DNA from: Lepus europaeus
Taxonomy: Eukaryota > Chordata > Mammalia > Lagomorpha > Leporidae
NCBI RefSeq assembly: GCF_033115175.1
Contig: NC_084850.1
Span: 434,001 to 498,000 of the forward strand
Reading direction: 5' to 3'
DNA length: 64,000 bases
The notes below the pieces were generated by a model. The model had not been told where the DNA came from. It worked only from the letters and a program-made list of their open reading frames with translations, and made no database searches. Below, piece by piece: positions 1-13,500 of this stretch. The position numbers and the translations under genes are program-made. Positions within the stretch are counted from its first letter, which is position 1, and the number at the start of each line of letters is the position of its first letter.

Positions 1-146
1 ACGGTTGTTGGGCCCCTACCATATGTCTAGAACAATTCCCAACACAAACTGGTCATGGCTCCAAAGATCCCAGATAAGCACTTCACAGGGATTTAACGAA
101 GTCCTAAGACACCCCAGACACATGCAGTGTAACCTGGTGTTTTATC

Positions 147-484
147 TTTTTTTTTTTTTGACAGGCAGAGTGGACAGTGAGAGAGACAGAGAGAAAGGTC
201 GTACTTTTTCCATTGGTTCACCCTCCAATGGCCGCCGTGGCTGGCGCGCTGTGGCCGGTGCACCGCACTGATCCGAAGGCAGGAGCCAGGTGCTTCTCCT
301 GGTCTCCCATGGGGTGCAGGGCCCAAGTACTTGGGCCATCCTCCACTGCACTCCATGGGCACAGCAGAGAGCTGGCCTGGAAGAGGGGCAACCGGGACAG
401 AATCCGGCTCCCCGACCGGGACTAGAACCCAGTGTGCCGGCACCGCAAGGGGGAGGATTAGCCTAGTGAGCCGCGGCGCCGGCC
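147..484 (-). repeat. CSINE, young type, full length
   Basis: First of the lagomorph C repeats. These are Pol III SINEs with a tRNA-like head carrying A-box (TGGCNCAGTGG) and B-box (GGTTCNAGTCC) matches, a body and an A-rich tail; they move with L1 enzymes. The young type used below ends CTGTC-A(n) and has a CGGCGCCG-rich head. Here the T run at 147-159 is the tail and the head ends at 484. Confidence 0.95.
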
Positions 485-775
485 TGAAGTGGAGTTTTAA
501 ATCTAAGGCCCATCCTGACCTGGCTGGCACATCTCCTGTACTGCAACCACATGACTGATTTGCTTGCAATTAAAAGGAGGGTATGGCTCCAGCAAAGCTT
601 TTCAGGCCATCTCTTGTATCTCTTGTTCTCCAGTGAGCGGCATATTCAAAGGCCACGAGCCTTTTCCAGGCTACGGTTAGAGAGCATGTGCCCTCTCTGG
701 TTTAGATGCCAGACATTCCCTTAAGACTTTATTCTGGAAAAACCAAATCCCATAGAAGGAACAAACTGAATAAAG

Positions 776-1402
776 CAGCTGCTTTTGAAATGCTTTATTA
801 ACAGTGTGGTGTGGAAACAAACCAGCCGTGCCCTCATCTCTTTACAGAACAGTCACCACGAGCAGCACAAGACATCGTAACAGCTTCTGCTGCTCCACAG
901 CCTCTGCACCGTGGAGGGGAGATGAAGGCAGATGCTCGCAGCAATTCCAGGGCGACCGCAGTCACACATCACCCAGGGAGCAGCAGGTAGGAGGGCAGCA
1001 CGTGGGACGTACACTGGAGACATCCGTGTACGCCACAGTGCGAGGGCTGCTGTAAACCTGGGCTCACGCCTACAACTCAACTCCCACTTCACCTATAAGG
1101 AACATACACAGTTGAGCTGTCATCTCCACACTGATCCTCTACCCAGTTAGCTGTAGGCACATCAGAACACTTGCAGCAAGTAGTTGTTTCGTTAGCTATT
1201 TTGCACTTAAATGAGTTTGGCTATGTAAGTAGGTTTTTTTTAAAAGGTAGTTAAGTTGAACTAAAGAATTAGGGATGAAAAAAGATGCTAATGGTTGTGC
1301 TTTGAAGTAGTACAACAGTATAGGTTTTAAAGGATTGTTGTAGAATAAGCAGAAATGTAAGGCAAAGGGGCCAGTCTTCTAGGGCCAAAGGCAACAGGCA
1401 CT
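776..1402 (-). other. TKTL1: TKTL1 3' UTR (inferred extent)
   Basis: No repeat or open gene is seen between the stop codon and the first minus-strand AATAAA (plus TTTATT at 794-799). Cleavage some 10-30 bases further would give a 3' UTR of about 620 bases. A second AATAAA lies at plus 728-733. The extent is inference. Confidence 0.5.
794..799 (-). terminator. Candidate TKTL1 poly(A) signal AATAAA
   Basis: First canonical hexamer after the TKTL1 stop on the minus strand. It sits in one arm of a perfect 9-base inverted repeat whose other arm (769-777) carries AATAAA on the plus strand. A back-up AATAAA occurs at 728-733. Confidence 0.5.
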
Positions 1403-1575
1403 TTAGTTCATTAAAATGCATTTCACGGACACCATGATGTGTCTAGCACTGATTCCAAACACATCCAGCAGCTCACTAGGTTTCCCACTCCGGGGCACTC
1501 CTGCCACTGCCAGCTGATGAACCACGATTTCAGGCTCCTTGGAGACGGCAGCACACACAGCTTCCCCGAGGCCAC
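1403..1575 (-). CDS. TKTL1: TKTL1 coding exon 13 and stop (codons 540-596)
   Basis: Encodes [20 protein letters not shown], then [36 protein letters not shown], and ends in TAA at 1403-1405. Human ends VKCMLLN. Acceptor CCCCAG|GTG. Confidence 0.95.
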
Positions 1576-4500
1576 CTGGGGAAGGAAGCAAAGGGACTTA
1601 GGATCTTTTCTGGGAGTGCCTGTTCAGCCTGGAAGCCCCATGATGGCTTTGGAATTGGTTGGTCCCCAGGGGAAAGTGTCTTCACTAGTCACTGATCCAT
1701 GTCCAGGTGTGGGGAACATGTGGCCTGTGGGCTGTGTAAGGCCCATGAAATCATTTGGCCCGGCCCTGCCAAAGCAACGGCAGGTGGGACTCCAAGCGTA
1801 TTCAATACATCTCTAGCAGGCTCATTTTTAAGTGGATCGTTTTATACAGCCCACAAGTGATGTTATAAGTGTCCAAATGGCCCTTGGCAGGGAAAAGGGT
1901 CCCCATGCCTGAAAGCAGTCATTGTCTGACCCGCGAGTTCTCATTCGCAAGTAGACGTCTCCAAGCTGCTGCTGTCCCTGAGCAGACAGAGTCCCAGTGG
2001 GAAGCCTTTTGGGCTGTGCCCCTCCCAGTGGGAGGAGCCTGAGGAGGGGCTTCTCCAGTCCCCATGTGCAGCTGGAGGCCAACTGTGCTCCGTCCTGGAG
2101 GCCCTTCCAGAGAATCAATCACCCATCATGCTGCTGCTCTGGGGGCCCTGGCACGTGAAACTCCTCACAGCACCACACTGCTTGCCCTACCTAACCTTCC
2201 CAGGCCCAAACCCCACCCAAGCTCCGCTCCCTGGCACACACTTTTGTGCATTCACTGTGTTCTCTGCTTGCAAGGCACTGGTCCTTCTGGGGGCAGAGGT
2301 GGCTAGTAAGCAAGCTTGCTGGACTCCTTCCCGGTCACAATGCCGAGCAGCCTCTGACCTCCCCCAGCGAGCGGGCCCTGCGCACTGTGCTGGGGCCACA
2401 CGGAGGCCATGGACGTGGCCCCACCCCAAAGGAAGCAATCTATGCGGGAAGAGACACACCTACATGGATACACTGGAAAAGAGTAATGATAAAAGGGCGT
2501 TGGGTGAGTGGGAGAGTGGAGGTGATAGCCATGAGCACAGCACTTTTCCAACAAGAAAAATACACTTCCTGCCTACACAAACTCAAACCCACTCCCCACG
2601 CTGCACACACCTTCTGCATAGTGATCCTCCACTGTGATAATCAGGCCACCTGTGGCTTTAGCGTTGGAGATGATGGTGGCAGCATCCAGGGGTTTAACAG
2701 TAAACAGGTCAATGACGCGGATAAAAATACCTGGAAAGTAGGGGGAGACATTTATCCTAGTGCTTAAAAGCTGGTGAAGATGCCCAAGTCCCACACTGCA
2801 GTGTTCTGGCTTTAATCTCTGGCTCTAGCTCCTGACTCCAGTTCCTGCCGGTGCAGACTCTAGCAACAGTAGTGATGGGTGAAGTAACTTGGGTTCCTAT
2901 CGCCCAAGTGGGAGACCTGGACTGCATTACTGGCTTTGGCCTTGGCCCTGCTCAGGCCATTACAGGCATCTGGGGAGTGCACCAGTGGATGGGAGCTCTG
3001 TTTCTCCAATAAATAAAAAATATATATATAGATTTGGAAACAGCAATAATTAGCTCAATATAATAAAGCAGGCTTAAAATCCTACATGGGAGTATTTGGG
3101 TTCAAGACCTGGTTCTGCTCCCAATTCCAGTGTCCTGTTTATATATACCCTGGGGGGGCACCCGGTGATGGCTCAAGTACTTGCTCCCCGACACCCATGT
3201 GGGAGACCCAGATTTGAGTTCCCAGTTCCTGGTTTTAGCCTGGCTCAGCCCTGTCTGTTGCAGGCATTTGAAACAGCTGAACCAGAATAGGAGATCTCCA
3301 TCTGTCTGTCTCTTTCCCTCACTGCCTTTCACATAAAATAATTGTTTTCCAATTAGAAAGTTATTTTAAGAAAAAAGAACATGCAGACATAAAAGCAGAA
3401 AGACCAACTGGAGCACACCAGGTAGCTGAAGTCCTACCTCTCCCCAGCCTAAACTTCAATGTTGACACACAACCAACTGACCTTCTTTAGAAAGATCATC
3501 AGCAGCCAGTAAGGCTTCATGGAGAGTAACTCCAGCTCCAATAACTGTGACCTTGTCATTGACACTTTGGCGGACAACCTGGTATAGCAGCAACAAACAA
3601 AATGTTGTGGTTAGTATGTACGCAGTGCATTTCAGCACGGAGGGCGCTCTGCTGCACTGCCCTTCTCCAATCCTAACATTCTCACTCCTTAACAATTCAC
3701 AGCAGGGGCAGGCATTTGGCTCAGCAGTTAGGACACCAGTTAAGACATCCACATCTCACACTGGAGTGCCTGGGTTTGATTCCTCTCTCTCCTGACTCCA
3801 GCTTCCTGCTGATGCAAACCTGGGGAGGCAGTGACGATGGTCCAAATCACTGGGTTCCTCTACCTATGTGGCAAGCCAGTCTATGGCTTCAGCCAGCCCA
3901 ACCCTGACTGATGTGGGTGTTTGGGGAGTGAACCAGCAGATGGGAGCTCTTTCTCTATCCCTCAAGTAAGTAAGTTAATTAATTTAAAAAAAAATCCACT
4001 GTTTTTTTTAAAAAGCTGAATTAGATGCTTTTAAAATTCAAGGCAAGCTCTTTGATAAGCTGTACTTTATATTTTCACAAACTATTCTACCTTTCTTCTT
4101 GACTTACAGCACTACATTGCTCAGTTCTTATGTATCACATACACAAAATGAGCTTTTAAGAAAAGTGGGGGCAAGCTACCCCTCATCTGAGGCAGCAGGT
4201 GGTGGCTCATGTAGTTGGATTTATGCCACCCACCCAGACAAGACACCTGGATTGAGTTCTTGGTTCCAACATGGCCTAGCCCTGGTGGTTGTGGGCATCT
4301 GTGGAGTGAACCAATGGATGGAAAGGACTCTTGCTCTCTTCCACTCAAATAAATGAAACAGGCAAAAACATTGTTTTAAACAGTGGTAAAGTTATTTTTT
4401 TTGACAGGCAGAGTTAGACAGAGAGAGAGAGAAAGGTCTTCCTTCTGCTGGTTCACTCCCCAAATGGCTGCCACAGCCGGAGCTACGCCAATCCGAAGCC

Positions 4501-7500
4501 AGGATCCAGGTGCTTCCTCCTGGTCTCCCATGCAGGTGCAGGGGCCCAAGCCCTCGGGCCATCCTCCACTGCCTTCCTGGGCCACAGCAGAGAGCTGGAC
4601 TGGAAGAGGAGCAACCGGGACTAGAACCCAGCGCCCATATGGGATGCAGGTGCCGCAGGCAGGGGATTAATCAAGTGAGCCACGGCGCCGGCCCCTAGGA
4701 TGTTTTAGCTTTTAAGTATGTACACAATGACCAGTGCTGTGTTGCAGTGGATTAAGCTGCTGCTTGGGATGGCTACATTCCATGTTGGCGTGCCGGTTCA
4801 AGTCCTGGCCATTTTGCTTTCAATCCAGTTTCCTGCTAAAGAGCCTTGGAATGCAGCAGATGTTAGCTCAAGTACTTGAATCCCTGCCACCCACACGGAA
4901 GATCAGGATGGAGTTCCTGGTTCCTGATTTTGGCCTGGCCCAGCCCTGGCTGTTGCAGCCATCTAGGAAGTGAACCTGTAGATAGAAGACTTCTGTCTTT
5001 TCTGCTTTCTCTCTTTCAAGAAAAATAAATAAAAATTTAAAAAGAGGGGTTATAGCTGTAACTATTCTACATATTTTAAAAAGTATTCATTATACTATAA
5101 AATGCTTAAGGTAAGAGCAGGACATAACAGTATGACCTCAACCGTGCGAAACACAGATGCCTAGGAAAACCTCGAGAAAAAGACATGCCAAAATGTCCAT
5201 GAGCCACACTCTCTCGGTGATGAGTCAAGTCATTTATTTACTCACTCCACAGAACTTTCTGGTTTTCTCCATGCCTGGCTTTAAAAACCAGGCAGAGCAG
5301 GAGGTGGAGTTTGGTGGGCAGGCCCAGAAAGGCTGGGCTCACTGCCTGAACCTGAACCCTCGTCTTGCTGCTCAGGAACTATGAACCCTCTAGCAAGCTG
5401 CTTACCTTCTCTTACCTTCGTCTACAAACAGGGCTGATACTCTGGGCTTCTCAGGGCTTTTCTGAGAACACCAGAGACAGGAAGTGCCCAGCAGTCAGCA
5501 ACCTTCATCAGCATGCCTATTGGTGAGGCTGTACCCCCACGTGCCAAGTCAACCTCAGAATCACAGGGGCAACATAGTGCATCCCTTTTCTGTATGTGAA
5601 CCTAACAGATCTAGTGGTCATCTGAAATGGTTTCTATGTGTACAAATTACAGCCAAGACACTCAAGTGCCTTCAGATTGCTATTACTTTAAGAGTCTTAA
5701 GGAAAAGAGACATCATTTGGAAAGCAGAAAGGTGCAGTTCAAGTGGGTTTCTTCCTGAGAAGCAGGTAAAGGTCACACATGATGTTGTGAAAAATGAAAG
5801 CAGAGAAAGGATGGTGCTTCCGACTACTGTGGGGGTACCTAGTGCAAGGTCTGGAACAGCTGTCTCCCACAGCTGGAGACTGGAAGCCCTTACCTTGGCT
5901 TGTCCGATCTTGAAGGTTTCTTGCGGGCTGTAAATAACTGCAGTTTCTGGCTGGCTGGTGCGAATGAAGCACATTCCCTAGGGTACAGATGAAGACCAGA
6001 GCTACAGTTTAGAGACCAAAAACACGGACCTCAGAAACCGCGGAAAAAAGTCGGCGGGGAAGGGAGCCCTCAACAGTTCTTTTTCAAACTAAAAGTGGAG
6101 CAAATGCTTTGGGGTGAGGGATAAGCATGTACGACCACTGGAAAACAGGTCCCGAGTCCTCTGATCGTGCTATTGAGGCAGGCCAAAGTCCAAGCAGGAC
6201 TACGAAGCTTTGCACACTGTTGTTGTTACTGACTCAGGAAAGATCTACCAAATACACAATGACTAGTTCTGTATCCACAGAGCAGAAACTCGGGGAGGGA
6301 GCCCTGCCTTGCATGGAAATAGAAATCCCAGAACTCAACGTTAAACTAAAGTTCACTTTTGTCACAATAACTTACGATACTTCATCCTCAGAAAGACTTT
6401 AGACATCTGAATAGGAAATGACTCACACTTTCCCCAATAAGATGTAAATAGGTTTTTATCATCAACTTGAGCACAAACATTTAGGAGTATTTAATACCCA
6501 AGTGACTACTTAAAAGTATTTAAGTTACATGCAGATTTAAACATACATTGTAAACTAATATCCCAATATAAACAAACACTGCTTCTGTTCACTCCCTCAC
6601 CACGAGCCAGCTTCCCTCAATGTCATTTTGAGGTGTTAACTCAGCCTCAGGAACATGCATAGGCCCTAAGGGCAGCACACCACAATTTCTGATGAGGCAG
6701 ACACGTGCAGTCATCACCAAAGTGCAGCCAGTGTGCCCCCAGCCCAGAGAACTCCCTCAGGCCTCTTTTCAGTCACTCTGTCCACCCCTCAAAAGTAAAC
6801 TCTACTCTGATTTCTACTATGTATTTTGATTTTGGTTCTTTTGAATGTTCTATAAATAGCATCTTAAGGCATGTATAAAATCATAAAACACTTGCCCAGA
6901 TGTAACAAATAAAAAACCAATCATTAGAAAAACATGCACAGGCCGGTGCCATGGCTTAACAGGCTAAACCTCTGCCTTGCGGCGCCAGCACACCAGGTTC
7001 TAGTCCCGGTCAGGGCGCCAGATTCTGTCCCGGTTGCCCCTCTTCCAGGCCAGCTCTCTGCTATGGCCCGGGAAGGCAGTGGAGGATGGCCCAAGTCCTT
7101 GGGCCCTGCACCTGCATGGGAGACCAGGAGAAGCACCTGGCTCCTGGCTTCGGATCAGCGCAGTGCGCCGGCCGCAGCGGCCATTGGAGGGTGAACCAAT
7201 GGCAAAAAGGAAGACCGTTCTCTCTGTTTCTCTCTCTCAATATCCACTCTGCCTATTAAAAAAAAAAAAAAGAAAGAAAAACATGCACAGTGTGGGCCCA
7301 CTTTTTGAAAAAAAATCATTGACAGGCATATGGCACAGCAGCTGACCCAGCATTCAGGATGCCTGCATCCCATACAGGAGTGCTTCAGTTCAAGTCCTAG
7401 CTCTGCTCCTGATGCACTTCCTGCTAATATGCACCCTGGGGGATAGCGTGTGATGGCGCAAGTGCTTGGGTTCCTGTCACCCACACGGGAGACCTGGATT

Positions 7501-10500
7501 GTCCTGGCTCCTGGCTTTGGTATGGCCAGCTCTGTTTTTTAAGCAATTGGAAAGTGAACTAGAAGATGGGGGATCTGTCTGTATCAACCTTTCAAATATC
7601 AAGTTATTTTTTTAAAACCAAGGAACGGTCTGTCCACATGTGTTACACCTGCTTCGAAAGGGAGCCTATATGATCTGCCCCAGCTGTGCCCATATTATAG
7701 TAAAGGAATTACGGACAAGGTGTTGGGGGTGTGGGTAGAGCTGGTGAGGGGAGTGCGCTGAGCATTAGTTGGAGGGGCTGAAAGACTACATTCCCTCGTC
7801 TCCCTTACAGCTAGCTTCTGGACAGACTTTCCATGCCTGAAGTCTTTTAGGAGAGCTGCAAGGCCGGAGCCTTGCTCTTGGCCCTTCTGCTTCTGAGGGC
7901 AAGCCAGGGCCAGACTCTGGGGGTTATGTGCATAATGCCTACCACCCTACTCCAGCAACTGCGGTGTGTCTTAAGTCCTCCAGCCCAGCAGCAGCTGCCC
8001 ACTGGTGGGTCAGCACTCTAGTCTGGGCCCTGCCTAGAGCCGACTCCCAGGACTGTGTAAATATCTTTCATTAAACTGCTTGGAGTTCAGAGTGCTCAGA
8101 GTGCTCCTGGTTCTAGCACTGAGCCCTGAAAGAGCATGGCTGCTAGCGTTTGTGCAGGATGCTTCTGAATCATCTGCTGAGGAATCAAGTGGGGTGGGGG
8201 TGCAGAGATCTGATCATCAGTACCAAAGCAGTGGCTGAGCCCAGACACCTTTTCTGTCTGAACCAGAATCCCTTTAAACATACCTTGGTGTTGGCTGCCA
8301 GGCAGACAGCATTCTCGGTAGAGACAGCATCACTTGGGTAGAAAATAGTGCAATTGGGAATGGCTCGGAACATGGCCAGGTCTTCTAGGGCCATCTGGGA
8401 AGGGCCGTCCTCACCTGCGAAAGCCACAATCCAACAAAACTATGAGCATACATAACAAACGCCACCAGGAACCTGCCTCCACCTCCCTCACTTTTGAGAA
8501 GCGACGCAACCCTTCCTGCTCTTGAACTACAGTAGAACCCCAGAAAACGGCCAATTACAGTCACTGTAACTCATTAGCGGGCTGTCCCACCCTTGAGATC
8601 TCATTGCTGACCGTGTGGACAGGCTGCCCTTGAATGCTCAAAGCCGTCTCTGCGAGTTGGTCACTCAGCATTCCTGACCACACTGATTCAGTGCACTTCT
8701 CTTCAGGTGCTGTCCGCCTAGGTTGCTGCCACCAAGTCTCAGCCCATAGCCTTCTCCTTAGGAGAGTTCCCCAGCTGTCCTTTTTCTCTGCTCTTGTAAG
8801 CCATCATACGCATTTCTCAAGGCCTTCTGAGTAGCTGAGTGCAGCACACCTCTGGAGCACCCTGAGGGGTACGGTCCTTACTCAGGGCGCCCTTAGGGTA
8901 TACTTGGAAACCAACAGAGAAGCACCATGGAAACACAAATCTGAGTGTACGCAGGACAGCTGAGCCCCTCGGCTTGGAAGGGGGCTGTCACTGTGCACAC
9001 TGCCTTGCCTAGGACTGAAATCTAACCTCAGAACTCTGTTCCTCTTTGAGTTGGAGGGCCCCAATGCCAGGAGATACTTATTCACTGATCTAGCCCTTGG
9101 CAACAGCTCTGGGCTGGTCCCCAGCCTCTGTGCCTGGCCCAACTGCAAGTTCCTGCTGCCGGCTGCCATGGAGCCCAACTCTCTGCTCTTTCCTCTCCCT
9201 CAGCTTCACACACCCAGCCAAGTCTCCCTGATCCAGCCAGGTCATCTTATTCAGCCTCATCCCCCCACGTCGTCACTTGCTCCCTAACACGAACCTCTGG
9301 ATTCTAGGACAAATGTGATCCATCATATGTATCTAGAGGGCCTGCCCCATCACAGGCCGGTCAGGTGAATCATCTCGGTCATTTGTGAACACGACTCCCA
9401 GACACTCAGTTTTGCTGTTCACATGTCCTGGGACCCTCCATTTCTCAGCAGCATCAGCCTCTTTCCTCAGACTCACTCAAGTCCACGCTTGACTCCCCTG
9501 CCCCACCAGCAGCACATACCTCGTCCCAACTCTCTCAAGTGGCCTGTGTTCCCGCTGCCCAGAAATGTCTAGCTTGCTCAGCCAGGTCAACAGCCCTAGA
9601 ATGGTGGCTGCACTGGCAGCATTACTGTTCTGCACTGACCCCACCTTCCTCGAGGGCTCCCTCTATTCTTTCTGAGCAGGCTGTCTAGCTGTTCAAAGTG
9701 CTCCTCTCTCCCCTCTGCCCACACCACTTATCCCATTCCACTGCTGCCATACCGAGGGTGGACAGGAACCCTGGGACTCTGTGCTGTCCCTAATCCTATC
9801 TAGTAGGAGCAAGGCACAGAAGAGGTACTCATGAAGTACTTCATAGTGAGTGCAAGGGTGTACACTGCACAGCAACACCAGGAGGTACACTTCAAAAGCC
9901 ACCCAGAATATCCGAACACTTATAAAACCCAACACAGCTTTTAAAAAAGGAGGAACTCAAAAGTTCAAGCTCAAGGTATCACACAAAAATCTTTCTTTGT
10001 AAGGAGAGAGGCTATTAAGATGGCGGCCTTTGGAACTCGTACCCACGGACACCCCACAGTGGGAGCCAATAAGGCTGATGCTGGTTTCACAGATGGCTCC
10101 TGTGCGCAGCTGACTGAATGCTCGGGTCAAAAAGGTGGCAAAGGTGCTTGCAAAAGTTATGGTCCGACCACGGATGGCACAGCCCAGTGCCACGTTCACC
10201 TGCAACACAAAGAATGTGAGTTAGAACATCCCTGCTCCCCAGTTTAGACTGCATGGTCCCAGGATGACTTTGACTCTGCATTAACCCAACCGCGGCTCTG
10301 CAGGCCTGTTTCCTCTCCGTTTTTTTCTCAAGCCTTCTCCATCCACCACTCTTCCTGCTCAGAGTGAACCCTCACCTCCCGGGGAACAGAAAGGGAATAG
10401 TTTGCCCCGCCCCTCCCCATGCATAGCCCTGAACCCCCTAAGGATGACTGGCCTGCTGCTCCTCTTGAATCTTGTCTTCCTCTGGTGTGCTCAAAGGTAC

Positions 10501-13500
10501 TGCTAATTATGCATTAGCACTTCCCCACCTGTGCTCAGTCACCAGCTCCCTTCCCTTGGATCATTCCATTACCTAGGACACACCACTACTTTCTATCTCC
10601 ACTCTGCCAGTTGGCCTTGTCCTCCCTTCACTGTCCCACGTGGGTATCTTCTTCATCACAGAAAACAAAAAGCTGTCCACTCACTGTCCCTGCTTGATCA
10701 TCTTCCACTCTTCACCAGGTTTGGTGAAATTTGGGAATGCCAACCCTACACCTGTCAAGGGCACTTCTTGTCATCATAGGTTCAGCTTAAATGTCCTCTC
10801 TTCCAAGAGGCTATCCCTGGTTGTCCCCAGTCACACTCTTGCTGTAGCCACCTCTTTCAGCACGGCACTGAATACTACCTGCTGGCTGCTGCTTCACTGG
10901 TTTTCTTCCAATAGTGAGAACATTTCAGCAGGCATAGAGTATTTGTAGGTGGTTGAAGCCACCAACAAGTAAGGGAGCAAGTTTTTTGCTAGGAGCGTCA
11001 ATCCAAAAACTTGGAGTGCATTTTTTCCCCACCCAAAACGAAAATAGCTTAATGGGACCCATGGAAACACACACATTCTTAAAATTGTGATGACCTACTT
11101 CACCGAACAGGGATACTTCAAAACCCACAGCGACAGAGTCAAGACACACCAGGGAGGAACAAGCAGGCCAGTACAGCATGAAACCCAAGGCCCACGGAGA
11201 GCTGGCTGTGAACGCCAGCTACACTGGGCTGCCGGTGGAATCCAGCTAACTCCTCACAGGGCAATGCTGGTCCAGGCTGGCAGCACTTCTTTCAAAATAA
11301 TCCAGAAATTTGGCTTCTCTATAAAGTGTCTTGGTTTTTAAATGCTGGAAACTAATCTGAAATTTGCTTTCCTTTAAAAATTTGTATTTATTTATTTATT
11401 TGATAGGCAGATACACAGAGATCCTATCTGATGGCTCATTCCCCAAATGCCTGTGAGGACCCAAGGGTGGGGACCAGGAACTCAACTCAGGTCTCCCACT
11501 TGAGTGGCAGGAACCCAATCACTTGAGGCATCACTACTAGGCCTCCGTTGGCAGGGAGCTGGAGTCAGGAGCCAGGAATGGAACCAGGCACTCCCATATG
11601 GGAAACCAGCATCTTGACAGCTAGGCCAAATGCTTATGCCTAAAAAGTTTTAAATACTACTCGTTTCAGATAAAATCTCTCTGTGGTCACATGAAATCTG
11701 CTACCCTGTGGTTTTCTGACTAGAAGAAAACTCACTGAATTACACAGTACTACTTTTAGCTTCTGTGACTGAAAGACAGGAGATGGGTACAACAGGGCTT
11801 TGGTGTTCAAGCAGTTGCCGGCATGAGCTGCTTTCTCGTGAGAGGGGGATGTGCGTGCACAGGGAACCCTGTGTTACCATCACTCTGGGGAGGCATTAGG
11901 CACAGATAGCAGAACAGCTTTACCCAATGCACCAGCTCTAACCTACTGGTATTCTTGAGGCTGCAATTAGTGTAATATTTGCATACCTGTTACTTATCAG
12001 GCCTGTGCTACATTGAGAAAAACCATATCCCAGAAGCTTTTCAATCTATTTGCCTCTGGGTGGTTTTAAGATGGCTCAGTTTGGGGCCGGCGCTGTGGCG
12101 CAGTGGGTTAAAGCCCTGGCCTGAAGTCGGTTCTAGTCCTGGCTGCTCCTCTTCCAATCCAGCTCTCTGCTATGGTCTGGGATAGCAGTGGAAGATGGTC
12201 CAAGTCCTTGGGCCCCTGCACCCACATGGGAAAGCCAGGAGAAGCTCCTGGTCTTGGTTTCAGATCAGCACAGCTCTGGCTGTTGTGGCCATCTGGGGAG
12301 TGAACCATCGGATGGAAGACCTCTCTCTCTATCTCTCTCTCTGTAATTCTTTAAAATAAACAAAATAAATCTTTAAAAAAATAAAATATGGCCTAGTTAG
12401 AGCCTGGACAGGGCAGAAAAAGTTCCTAGCGAGCTCAAGATGATTTGGGCCTTGAACCCTAGGGTCAGAGGGCACTAGGCCCAGAGGTCCCAGTGGCTGT
12501 GGTCCTCAGTATTCTGCCCTTAGACAACAAGTCCACCACATCCCTCCTAGAACACCTAGAAGCTACCTTTCAAACTCTGTCCAACTATTTGCTCTCCAGT
12601 CCCTTTGCTTTTATGAATGGCAAAAAAAACTGGACTGCAGGGTGGGCCACTAATGGTCAATGAGAAGACCCCAGAGACTCAAACAGAATACTCACCATGT
12701 TTTGCTCAGCAACAAAACAGTCAATGAAGCGCTCAGGGTGCTCTTTCTTGAATATTTCAGAGAAAGTAGCATTCTTGGTGTCACCATCCAGCACAACGAC
12801 TCTGTCATTTGCATAACCCAGTTTGGCTAGAGCCAAACCACAGGCTTTCCGAGTAGCCACCTACGAGACAAGTCAAGTGGTAGCATTTCATGAAATGCAT
12901 TTAGAAGAAAAGTACCATTTTGTAGATTTACAGTCACCTATGTTGATGAAGTAGGTGAACTTCCAAGGCCAGTGCTGTAGCACAGTGTGTTAAACCGCCA
13001 CCTACAATGCCATCATCCCATATGAGCGCCACTTCGAGTCCTGGCTGCTACACTTCTGATCCAGCTCCCTGCTAACGCACCTGGGAAAGTAGCAGAAGAT
13101 GGCCCAAGTGCTTGGGTCCCTGAATCTACATGGGAGACCCAGAGAGGTAGCTCCCGGTTTCAGCCTGGTGCAGCCCTGGCCATACAGGAGTGAACCAGCA
13201 GATGAAAGACCTCTCTTCCCCGCTGTAACTCTGCCTTTCAAATAAATCTTAAAAAAAGGTAAATTTGGGACTCACCAGTGATCTTTTATAAGATCATACA
13301 TGTGAGCTCCTAGCTTATCTTAAATCTATACCTGGTTCATTGGGTATCAATTTCTCAAAAACGTCCCCTACACAGTTGATGTGCTACTTAACTTTTTTTC
13401 AGCTCATGCTCTTTCTGGTTAATATCCTCCTATTTCTAGTTCTCAACCACGTAACACTTCATAACTCAACAGAATTTCAGACGTTAATTTGTCTTGGTAT

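Noticed and set aside
7670-8095. Possible terminal repeat of an old retroelement ending near ATTAAA
   Set aside because: No partner copy, no target duplication and no recognisable family wording.
12084-12160. tRNA gene at CSINE heads with A- and B-box matches
   Set aside because: These are SINE heads; the cloverleaf is not complete and a SINE body follows in every copy.
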